The notes beneath the pieces are model-generated. The model made no database searches. It was not told the DNA's origin and was given only the letters and a program-made list of their open reading frames with translations. Shown here piece by piece: positions 44,517 to 52,425 of a stretch of DNA of 64,000 bases (its first letter is position 1; each line of letters opens with the position of its first letter). The position numbers and the translations under genes are program-made. The stretch is from Lwoffella lincolnii (GTDB taxonomy: Bacteria; Pseudomonadota; Gammaproteobacteria; Pseudomonadales; Moraxellaceae): the NCBI RefSeq assembly GCF_002014765.1, contig NZ_MUYT01000015.1, positions 38,194-102,193 on the forward strand. Reading direction: 5' to 3'.

Positions 44517-46253
44517 TCAATCCAAAGGATTAACAAACGCTGTTTTATCTGCCGTGGCTTGCGTGCTGACATCAAATAAGTTGAGCAGTGTCGGGGTGAT
44601 GGCATCGTGGCTAAAGCCAGCCGTTGGCGAATTTGCCACAGCAAATGGAGTGTCTGCTCCCAACCAAAGTAACGCAGGAATGCTCAATTGTTCTTTTGGG
44701 GCAAACGCCTTAGGCATGCCATGTAAATAAACGCCTTTTTCTCCTAAGCTTTCACCATGGTCGCTTAAATATAACATGGCGGTGTCAGCGTGTGTTTGTG
44801 CTGCCAACCAATCGATGGTTTGTTTTAAAAAGTCATCAGTCGCCAATAACGCATTGTCATAAGCATTAATGACCGTTTGTCGCTCACATTGCGCCAACTC
44901 GCTACTTGTACAAACAGGCAAAAACTGAGCAAATTCATCATCATAACGTTTATAATAAGCAGGGCCATGGTTGCCCATTTGATGCAACACTATCAATATG
45001 TCTTGATTGGCATGAGCCTTGACATGGTCATCTAAATCCACCAACATGCCCACATCACGGCATTCATCATAAGGGTTGGTGTGGCAAATGGTGTTATTGC
45101 CACCTTGAAGAGGGCTGTTTTTGTAGTCTTGATACTGTTTGGCAGGCAGGCGATTCATAACGCCTTTTGAATCAGAGTTATTATCTCGCCACAATATCGC
45201 CACACCCAAGCGGTCTAAGGTGTCAATGACATTTTCATGGTAATCGGCGGTATCAACATCGTATTTTTCTGCTCCCAAATAACTGAACATACATGGGACA
45301 GAATATGCCGTTGATGTGCCACAAGAAATGGCATTACCAAAATTATGCACTTGCCCTAAGCCAATGAGTTTGTCCATATGGGGAAAAGTGGCTCGCTGAT
45401 AACCATTAAAAGACGCATGGTCAGCACGGGCTGTCTCACCCACCACCATCACCACCAATCTGGGCTTGCGAGTGGAAGCGGTGGTTTTTTGTATGGCATC
45501 ATTGGCGTGCATGATGGTTTCGGTGGGTTTGGTGGCGTTTTTATAACTCATGTTGGCAAGCTTGCCCGCTGAATACATCACCGTAACAGGATTGGTAAAA
45601 AATCGCAACGGTTTATGTTCCCTAAAAAAACTGGCGTATTGACTGCTCAATGCCAAAATGGGCAACCCAACCAATGCCAAAGCCACAAGATAGGTAACCA
45701 GCCGCTTCATTAAACTGACTTTGAGTGTGCCAAATGACAATGGCTGCCCAATAATCCAACAGATGGGCAAACCAGCCAACAACACAACACGGATTAAAAG
45801 CTTCATGCTTAATAAATCTTTGGTTTCTGCCGTGTCAGTTTGTAAGGCATTTTGTAGCATGGTGGTGTCGTAGACAGTGCCATAGGTGTCCGTAAAATGA
45901 CCAGCAAAAGCAGCGATTAAAATAAAACAAATTGCCACCGTTTTTAAGGTATGCCGATAGCCAAGCAACACCAATAAAAGTAACAAAATGCCTGTTAAGA
46001 CCACCGCCAATGAAGCGATAAAAAGTGCGTGATTTGCCAATGGGTATACTGACATGACTTGTTGAAAAAATGTTACATTGGCAGTTGTGGTCAAAAATAT
46101 CGCCACAATTGCCATAAACAGATAAGCATCTAACCCTTTTAAATCTTTGGTGCGGTGATGGCGGTTAGACCAAAAGCCCTTAGACCAAAAGCTGTTGGAC
46201 TTTAAAAATTTGGTAAAAGTGGTGTTGTGGGTTTGGTTGTGTTTAAGGGACAT
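44517..46253 (-). CDS. eptA: MCR-like lipid A phosphoethanolamine transferase
   Basis: Transfers phosphoethanolamine to lipid A, lowering binding of polymyxins. The 578-residue protein has about five N-terminal membrane helices and a periplasmic alkaline-phosphatase-type domain. Zinc-site motifs match MCR/EptA: VVGETARADH, SCGTSTAYSVPCMFSYLGA with the nucleophile Thr, LHQMGNHGPAY and LSDHGESLGE. Stretches such as TDTYGTVYDTTMLQNALQTD and SILWRDNNSDSKGVM-like AILWRDNNSDSKGVM agree closely with MCR-1 as I remember it. The N-terminus has an extra 35-residue basic segment. It is followed by a PAP2 gene and diverges from dgkA. Confidence 0.93.
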   Translation of the reverse strand: MSLKHNQTHNTTFTKFLKSNSFWSKGFWSNRHHRTKDLKGLDAYLFMAIVAIFLTTTANVTFFQQVMSVYPLANHALFIASLAVVLTGILLLLLVLLGYRHTLKTVAICFILIAAFAGHFTDTYGTVYDTTMLQNALQTDTAETKDLLSMKLLIRVVLLAGLPICWIIGQPLSFGTLKVSLMKRLVTYLVALALVGLPILALSSQYASFFREHKPLRFFTNPVTVMYSAGKLANMSYKNATKPTETIMHANDAIQKTTASTRKPRLVVMVVGETARADHASFNGYQRATFPHMDKLIGLGQVHNFGNAISCGTSTAYSVPCMFSYLGAEKYDVDTADYHENVIDTLDRLGVAILWRDNNSDSKGVMNRLPAKQYQDYKNSPLQGGNNTICHTNPYDECRDVGMLVDLDDHVKAHANQDILIVLHQMGNHGPAYYKRYDDEFAQFLPVCTSSELAQCERQTVINAYDNALLATDDFLKQTIDWLAAQTHADTAMLYLSDHGESLGEKGVYLHGMPKAFAPKEQLSIPALLWLGADTPFAVANSPTAGFSHDAITPTLLNLFDVSTQATADKTAFVNPLD

Positions 46254-46450
46254 GGTGTGGTGTCTTATATCAGATGTCTAAAATGAAATGCTTCAAATAA
46301 CATATTTGAGATGACATATTTGGGATAAAATATCTTTAAATGACATGGTTTAGTCACATCATCAGTGGTGATATTATACTGAATATGACACTGAATATTA
46401 TATGGTAAGTTGTTGTAAAGCCTTAAGTTTCTCAAGCATAGGATTGCCTC

Positions 46451-46903
46451 ATGTCTGCACAAAAACCCACACAGTCTTCCAACCCACGTTCTTCTAACAC
46501 ACGTTCTTCTAACACACGGAGCAACAGCTATGCCCAAGAGTATAAGGGTAAGACAGGCATTTCACGCATCATCAAGGCGGTGGGTTACTCAATAGATGGG
46601 TTTGTGGCGGCGTATAAAAATGAACCCGCTTTTCGGCAGGTGCTGTTGATAAATGTGGTGTTACTTGGGCTATTGATACCATGCCCTTTTACCATGACAG
46701 TCAAGATGATACTGGTATTTGCGTCGGTATTTTCGCTGGTGGTTGAGCTGATTAACACAGGCATCGAAGCTGCCATTGACCACACGTCCACAGAACGCCA
46801 CCCTCTTGCCAAAATTGCCAAAGATGTTGGCTCAGCGGCTCAGTTTTTGGCATTGGGGCTGTTGTTGGTGTTATGGGCAATGGCGGTGGTAACCGTGAGC
46901 TGA
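46451..46903 (+). CDS. dgkA: Diacylglycerol kinase
   Basis: Small integral membrane kinase that turns diacylglycerol into phosphatidic acid. The 150-residue protein has the family core GYSIDGFVAAYKNEPAFRQ, then FSLVVELINTGIEAAIDHTS and AKDVGSAAQFLALGLLL, with three membrane helices. The first 30 residues are a Ser/Asn/Arg repeat (SSNTRSSNTR) encoded by tandem TTCTTCTAACACACG. AGGATTG precedes the ATG. It is divergent from the EptA/MCR-like gene, whose reaction yields diacylglycerol, so it likely supports recycling. Confidence 0.93.
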   Translation: MSAQKPTQSSNPRSSNTRSSNTRSNSYAQEYKGKTGISRIIKAVGYSIDGFVAAYKNEPAFRQVLLINVVLLGLLIPCPFTMTVKMILVFASVFSLVVELINTGIEAAIDHTSTERHPLAKIAKDVGSAAQFLALGLLLVLWAMAVVTVS

Positions 46904-46916
46904 TGCGTTTTGGTTT

Positions 46917-48797
46917 TTAGCGTTTGGTCATTTGCTTGCCCACCACCAATTTATCCACACCACGATTTGCCCCATTCATCTGCCAATCATCTTGATGATG
47001 GCTGATAATCACCAACAGTCCATTGGCTTGGTGTGCCTTGAGCTGTTGCCAGACATATTGACGAGTGTGGGCATCTAGCCCTGCAAATGGTTCATCTAAT
47101 AACAGCACTTTACGGGGTTTTAATAGCAGTCTAGCCAAGGCGATACGCCGAGCCTGCCCACCAGATACCAGTGTGCCATATTCGCCCAGTTGCGTCTCTA
47201 GCCCTTGTGGTTGTGAGGCAATCCAATCACTCAATGCCACTTTGTCCAAGGCGGTCAGAAGCTCATCATCAGTGGCATTTGGGTTGCCCAATCGCAGATT
47301 ATTGGCAAGACTTTGGTCAAAGATATCCAACCGTTGCCCCAAATAACCCAACTGGTCTGCCCAATCATAATCATACCAGTTCACACCGTTTAATGTGATG
47401 TTGCCAGTTTGTGGCAGCAACTCCCCCGCCAAACACGCCAGTAAGGTGGATTTACCTGCTCCTGATGCACCACTGATGATTAGGGGTATGCCTGAGCGTA
47501 TGGTGGCATTGATGTTGCTTGCGCCCACTAAGGCTTGTGGCAGTTTGGCGGTAACGTTGGTGAGTTGTGCTGTTAGTGGGGCATTGGGCATATTGGGCAG
47601 TGGGGTATGTGGTGATGGGGTCGTGGGCAAAAATGTTGTTTGCTGTTGATTTAATAAATCATTGAGACGTTGCTTGGCCACGGTGGCATTACCATACGCC
47701 AGATAATGCTGAGCAAGGGGCAATACCACTTCGTTTAAGCCAAATAACCCCAATACCAAACCCACAACTAAGGGGATATTAAAAGGCACATGAGTTAAGT
47801 TGACATGAGCTAAGTTTGATGGGGTGGTTAATGCAGTAGGGGTTGCCATGTCATTGATGGATTCATGCCCATGTCCCATGCTCAAGCCAATCGCCAACAA
47901 CATCAATAACAGCACGCTCATGATGCCCCATTGCATGATAAGCATGGCGATGCTTCGGTGTTTTTGGGCTTGCCAATGTTGTTGTTGTGCGTTTTTATCC
48001 AGATTGATAAAGGGTTGCGTTTGTTTTTGCCACTGTCCCCACAATAGCAATGGCGTGATGATGGATAAGGGATTTATCAACGCCAATCGGCGATTTTCAT
48101 TGTTTTGGGCCAAGCGTTTGGCATGGGCAAGACCTTGGCGATTTAGCACCATAGGCACAAATAACACACCAATTAAACCACCAGCCAGTGGCGTAACCAC
48201 CGCCCAATGTAAACTGCCAATTCCTGCCAGCACCCAACACAAAAACCCTGCCATCACCAGCACGGTTAACGTTCCCATCAACCAAGGGGAAACAAAACGT
48301 AGGTTAAACTCATTTAATGTGTCAATATCACTGACCAAGCGGTGCATGTGTTGCCCTGACTGTAGGGCAGTGCGTTGTTGGGTCAATGGCTTGGCAGATA
48401 ACGCAACAAAAAACTTAACTCGTAAGACTTTAAGCAGATGAAATATTGCATGATGTGAGACCATCAGCTCACCATAACGCCCTGCTGTGCGAGTGATGGC
48501 AAGGGTGCGGATAATTGCTGCTGGCAACAGATAATTAAACGTATGTGCCCCCAATGCCGTCATGCCTGCCAGTGCCGCTGCACTCAAAAACCAACCAGAG
48601 AGCATCAGTAAGATAAGCACCGAAAACACGGTAACCAAACCCAAAACCCACGCCAACAGCCACAAATCCAATGATGGTTTGATAAGGTCTTGTAGGGCAA
48701 AAGCGCTCATGTTTAAGTCATTGGTATCAGTACCAACATCAGTTGGTTGGTTGGTTGGTTTGGCATTTAAGCGTGTGTTTACTGGCTGTTTTCTCAT
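46917..48797 (-). CDS. cydC: Cysteine/glutathione ABC exporter subunit CydC
   Basis: Half-transporter (membrane domain plus ATPase) that with CydD exports cysteine and glutathione and is needed for cytochrome bd assembly. The 626-residue protein has six hydrophobic segments, Walker A ISGASGAGKSTLL, signature VSGGQARRIALARLLL, Walker B KVLLLDEPFAGLD and switch His in ISHHQDDW. The ATG overlaps the cydD stop (ATGA), so the pair is co-translated. cydAB is not in this window. The gene ends 13 bases from dgkA, convergently. Confidence 0.9.
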   Translation of the reverse strand: MRKQPVNTRLNAKPTNQPTDVGTDTNDLNMSAFALQDLIKPSLDLWLLAWVLGLVTVFSVLILLMLSGWFLSAAALAGMTALGAHTFNYLLPAAIIRTLAITRTAGRYGELMVSHHAIFHLLKVLRVKFFVALSAKPLTQQRTALQSGQHMHRLVSDIDTLNEFNLRFVSPWLMGTLTVLVMAGFLCWVLAGIGSLHWAVVTPLAGGLIGVLFVPMVLNRQGLAHAKRLAQNNENRRLALINPLSIITPLLLWGQWQKQTQPFINLDKNAQQQHWQAQKHRSIAMLIMQWGIMSVLLLMLLAIGLSMGHGHESINDMATPTALTTPSNLAHVNLTHVPFNIPLVVGLVLGLFGLNEVVLPLAQHYLAYGNATVAKQRLNDLLNQQQTTFLPTTPSPHTPLPNMPNAPLTAQLTNVTAKLPQALVGASNINATIRSGIPLIISGASGAGKSTLLACLAGELLPQTGNITLNGVNWYDYDWADQLGYLGQRLDIFDQSLANNLRLGNPNATDDELLTALDKVALSDWIASQPQGLETQLGEYGTLVSGGQARRIALARLLLKPRKVLLLDEPFAGLDAHTRQYVWQQLKAHQANGLLVIISHHQDDWQMNGANRGVDKLVVGKQMTKR

Positions 48798-50668
48798 GAC
48801 ATCTTATCCATGTATATCTTATCCATGTGTACCACTTTATCTAGCCATGGCAACTGCTTGACATCATGCGTTACCCAAATGACGGTTTTGCCATGGCTAA
48901 TTTGTCCAAGTAATTGATGAATGGCATCTTTGGTATCTGAGTCAAGGTGTTCGGTGGGCTCGTCCAACAGCCAAAGTGGGGCATCTTGTAATAGCAACTG
49001 TGCCAGCCCCAATCTTTGTGCCTGCCCACCTGACAAACCACTGCCACGCTCACCAAGTAGGGTATGAATGCCTTCAGGCAACTGTTTAACCAAATCCCAT
49101 AACTGCACCTGCTCTAATGCGGTCATCAGCTCGTCATCAGTGGCATCAGGTTTCGCCAAGCGTAGATTATCGGCAATGCTCATTGGCAATAACGCCACCG
49201 TTTGTGCCAGATGGCTAAGATTATCTCGCCATGTGGCCAGCTCCTCAGCAGATAATTGACTGAGTTCATGGGTGATATTGATGGGGCTGTTGTTGTTATG
49301 GGTGCTGTTATGGGTATTGTTATGGGTGCTGCTATGTTTGTCATTATGGGTGTCATGGTCATTATCGCTCTTATTAGCGTCAGACCAACCAATCTGTATT
49401 TGCCCTTGATAATCGCTAAAGCCCATCAATGCTTGTAATAGGCTGGACTTACCACTGCCACTTTGCCCCATTAAAGCGATGCGTTCTTGGGGGGCAATGT
49501 GTAGGCTTATTGGCGTTAGGCGGGTACGCACTGTGTCATCAGTTTGGCTGATGATGCCAACTTCTGTCAATGTTAAGCTGGGGGCTTGATTTGGGTGGTA
49601 GCAAAATGGGGGAGAAGACGGATTGACCTGCACACTTAAAGGCGGTGATGCCTGCAATTTCTTAGCTTGATGTAACAGGGGCAATAGACTTTTAACCGCC
49701 CCTTCAGCTTGGGCTTTGGCATGATAGTCTGAGCCAAGCTGTCGTAATGGGGCGTAAAACTCTGGCACAAGCAACAAAATAAACAAGGACGCAAAATAAT
49801 CAACAGGCACATGCCCCTTTGCCCATGGCAATACCCCCATTAAGCCAAAACCCAAATACACTGCCACCAAAGCAATGCACAAAGCGGACAACAGCTCTAA
49901 TACCGCCCCATTTAAAAAGGCAATCTTAAGCACATTCATGGTACGGTGGCGATAGTCTTCGCTGGCGTGTGATAAATCCACTTGGGCAAAGGGCGTGGCC
50001 TGCAGGCGTTTGAGCGTGGGCATGCCTCTTACCCAATCCAAAAACCGCCCTGACAGTTGCGACAAAGCATCAAACTGCTCAGCTGATTTATTGGCAGTCA
50101 TGCGACCAATTAAAATCATAAACACAGGCACAAGCGGAGCGGTCAGTAACAAAATTCCTGCCACCATCAGACTTTGTGATGCCACCGCAATCAGTAAAAT
50201 CAGTGGTGTGCTGGCAACCACTTTTTTTTGTACCGCAAAGCGACTGATAAAGCCATCTAACGCATCAGTTTGTTCAATGACTTGTGTTGACAGACTGCCA
50301 TCGCTACCAAACTGAGTGCGAGCAGGACCAAGACTCGCCAAGGCGGACAATAACCGCTCTTTAAGCATGGTCTTGACTGTCAGACTGGCATTGGCACTGA
50401 TAAGCTCACGTAATGTTTGCAAAGCAGGGCGGGCAAACACACACACAGCCAACCAAGGCAAGTATCGCCATAACACATCAACGTGTGGTGTCTGATTGGC
50501 AAAATAGTGATGAAGCCACACCGAAAAGATACTTGCCAATGCCCATGCCTGAAACACAAACAGCACTGTTGAGATGACGGTCATCAACCATGACAGTTGT
50601 AATTTTTTGGTAACAGGGGTAAGCAGTTGGTTTAAAAACAGCTTTTCTTGTGAGTTGAGTTTTGCCAT
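48794..50668 (-). CDS. cydD: Cysteine/glutathione ABC exporter subunit CydD
   Basis: Partner half-transporter to CydC. Walker A MGQSGSGKSSLLQAL, signature LSGGQAQRLGLAQLLL and Walker B LWLLDEPTEHLD are intact. An unusual His/Asn/Thr/Asp-rich insertion of about 40 residues (HNNTHNSTHNNN) lies between Walker A and the Q-loop, at about residues 428-469, encoded by a degenerate 9- to 18-base repeat at 49262-49385. The ATG at 50668 has AAGG upstream; the frame opens at 50782 but that part is not supported. Roles within the CydDC pair are known for E. coli only. Confidence 0.9.
   Translation of the reverse strand: MAKLNSQEKLFLNQLLTPVTKKLQLSWLMTVISTVLFVFQAWALASIFSVWLHHYFANQTPHVDVLWRYLPWLAVCVFARPALQTLRELISANASLTVKTMLKERLLSALASLGPARTQFGSDGSLSTQVIEQTDALDGFISRFAVQKKVVASTPLILLIAVASQSLMVAGILLLTAPLVPVFMILIGRMTANKSAEQFDALSQLSGRFLDWVRGMPTLKRLQATPFAQVDLSHASEDYRHRTMNVLKIAFLNGAVLELLSALCIALVAVYLGFGLMGVLPWAKGHVPVDYFASLFILLLVPEFYAPLRQLGSDYHAKAQAEGAVKSLLPLLHQAKKLQASPPLSVQVNPSSPPFCYHPNQAPSLTLTEVGIISQTDDTVRTRLTPISLHIAPQERIALMGQSGSGKSSLLQALMGFSDYQGQIQIGWSDANKSDNDHDTHNDKHSSTHNNTHNSTHNNNSPINITHELSQLSAEELATWRDNLSHLAQTVALLPMSIADNLRLAKPDATDDELMTALEQVQLWDLVKQLPEGIHTLLGERGSGLSGGQAQRLGLAQLLLQDAPLWLLDEPTEHLDSDTKDAIHQLLGQISHGKTVIWVTHDVKQLPWLDKVVHMDKIYMDKMS
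49262..49385 (-). repeat. cydD: Minisatellite-like repeat inside cydD
   Basis: Repeated ATGGGTGCTGTTATGGGT-type units on the plus strand, in frame, encode the His/Asn/Thr insertion in the CydD ATPase domain. Confidence 0.8.
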
Positions 50669-50885
50669 ATTTCTGCCTTGTGAGCAATTCACCGAACAAC
50701 TTTTTATGTGTCTTGTGTGTCTTTTGACAGCAACGATGGATAAAATTTGGAAATAAAAGACATCAAAAAGCAAGTTTAACACATTTAAATCTGATGACAG
50801 ATTGCTTGTTGTAAAATGGGCATCAGCCTAGACATCAGCTTAGGTATCAACACTAAGGTGTGTTGCTAATTTGCCACAACAGCCA

Positions 50886-52148
50886 CTAAACATGGGTGAA
50901 CAGCTTAACCATCGCCTTAGGCACACCCAATGTCAAGGCGGTGGGGGCATCTAACCACTGATACACACAACCTGCCATTTGTAGAACATCAGACAACTGA
51001 GCCACCTGCTCATCATTTAATGTTATGTGTTTGTGGTTGATGTGCCAATGAAAATGCGTCAAAGTGTGTTTAATGCCTGTTGCGTTTGCGTCTGTTGTGT
51101 TTGCTTGCAAAACAGCAGGTTCATCACTTTTTTGTTGTTCTTGCTGTTTTAAAAACTCAAGAATAACCTGCTCAGCCAACGTGTGTTCTTGTTCATAAGT
51201 AACATCATCTTGCCCATCAGTCAGCAACTCATCACCTTTGGCTTTTTGAATGGCGTTGGTTTTTTGAATAATGTTGGTTTTTTTAATAAATTGCAATGGC
51301 AAACACCACAACCCACCCCAAATGCCTGAGTTGGGGCGTTGTAACCATAGTAACTTACCATCGGCATCACTTAACAGCAGAGCATGACTGTGTTTGCTGG
51401 GCTTTGGCTTTTTTTTTGCTTTAACAGGATAAGCGGTGGGATTGCTTTGAGCCTTTGCCACACAGTCGCTTTGTAATGGGCAACGTTGGCAAGCAGGTTT
51501 GTTACGGGTACAGACGGTTGCCCCCATGTCCATCATGGCTTGAGCAAAATGGCCACTTTGCTGTTTGGGAGTAAGCTTGGTTGCTAATTGCCATAATTGC
51601 TGGGTGGTGGCGGTTTTGTTAATGTCTGCATCAATGCCTGCCCAACGTGTCAGTACTCGCTTGACATTACCATCACAGATAACCCCATGGCCATGCAGTC
51701 CCATCGCCACAATTGCCCCGGCGGTTGAGCGTCCCACACCAGCGATTTGTTCCCAGTCGTCCACGTTTTGGGGCAGTTGCCCTGTGGTATTGATGATATC
51801 AACCAGCTGTTTTGCTCCTTTGTGTAGATTTCTGGCACGCGCGTAATAGCCAAGCCCTGCCCAATGCTCAGCAACTTCATTCCAACTGGCATCAGCCAAA
51901 GCATGAACGGTGGGAAATGACGTGATGAATCGCTCAAAATAAGCCATGACCGTAACCACTTGTGTCTGCTGCAGCATGACTTCAGAAACCCACACCCAAT
52001 AAGCGTTTGGCGTGTCGGTGTGGTGTTGTTGCCAAGGTAAGTCATGGCGACCGTGTTTGGCAAACCATGTTAATAAACGTTCAGAAAAGTTGTTACTTTG
52101 TGTTTGAGTTGGCATTGGCATAAACATTGGCATAAGCATTGATATCAA
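50886..52148 (-). CDS. mutY: Adenine DNA glycosylase
   Basis: Removes adenine mispaired with 8-oxoguanine. The 420-residue protein has HDLPWQQ, SEVMLQQTQVVTVMAYFERF, the helix-hairpin-helix VGRSTAGAIVAMG, the 4Fe-4S cysteines in CTRNKPACQRCPLQSDC and a C-terminal MutT-like domain that reads 8-oxoG. A low-complexity stretch (KKTNIIQKTNAIQKAKGDE) interrupts that domain. The N-terminus (MLMPMFMPMPTQTQ) is encoded by tandem repeats, which continue upstream, so the true start is uncertain. Confidence 0.95.
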   Translation of the reverse strand: MISMLMPMFMPMPTQTQSNNFSERLLTWFAKHGRHDLPWQQHHTDTPNAYWVWVSEVMLQQTQVVTVMAYFERFITSFPTVHALADASWNEVAEHWAGLGYYARARNLHKGAKQLVDIINTTGQLPQNVDDWEQIAGVGRSTAGAIVAMGLHGHGVICDGNVKRVLTRWAGIDADINKTATTQQLWQLATKLTPKQQSGHFAQAMMDMGATVCTRNKPACQRCPLQSDCVAKAQSNPTAYPVKAKKKPKPSKHSHALLLSDADGKLLWLQRPNSGIWGGLWCLPLQFIKKTNIIQKTNAIQKAKGDELLTDGQDDVTYEQEHTLAEQVILEFLKQQEQQKSDEPAVLQANTTDANATGIKHTLTHFHWHINHKHITLNDEQVAQLSDVLQMAGCVYQWLDAPTALTLGVPKAMVKLFTHV

Positions 52149-52149
52149 T

Positions 52150-52300
52150 ATATTGTCGTGGGTGGTGGTGTTGTATTGTTGTGGTGGTGTTGTATTGTTG
52201 TCGTAGGTGGTGTCGTGGGTATTGTTGTCATCATTTTTGTGGGCAGTAGGGCCGTTGTGGGCATGTTGGGTTACTGACCGTTAATCATATCTAAAAATCA
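52150..52300. repeat. GT-rich tandem repeat region upstream of mutY
   Basis: GTGGTGGTGTTGTATTGTT occurs twice around 52160-52200, followed by degenerate GTGGTGTCGTGGGTATTGTTG units. No gene is seen between mutY and the adhesin terminator. Confidence 0.75.
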
Positions 52301-52306
52301 AACAAC

Positions 52307-52338
52307 AAAAAAGCAGTCAGTGTTCTGACTGCTTTTTT
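52307..52338 (-). terminator. Terminator of the adhesin gene
   Basis: Perfect 14-base arms AAAAAAGCAGTCAG and CTGACTGCTTTTTT with a 4-base loop, about 90 bases after the adhesin stop on the minus strand. Confidence 0.92.
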
Positions 52339-52425
52339 GTTGGCGTGTCTGATACCTTAAAGACAAGCATCAGACATGTTGGGGCAGGTTATCTTAAAAA
52401 ACCATCTTAGAAAACCCATCTTAGA

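Noticed and set aside
49262..49385. CRISPR-like array in the repeat inside cydD
   Set aside because: Units are short, degenerate and in frame with the protein; there are no regular spacers and no cas genes.
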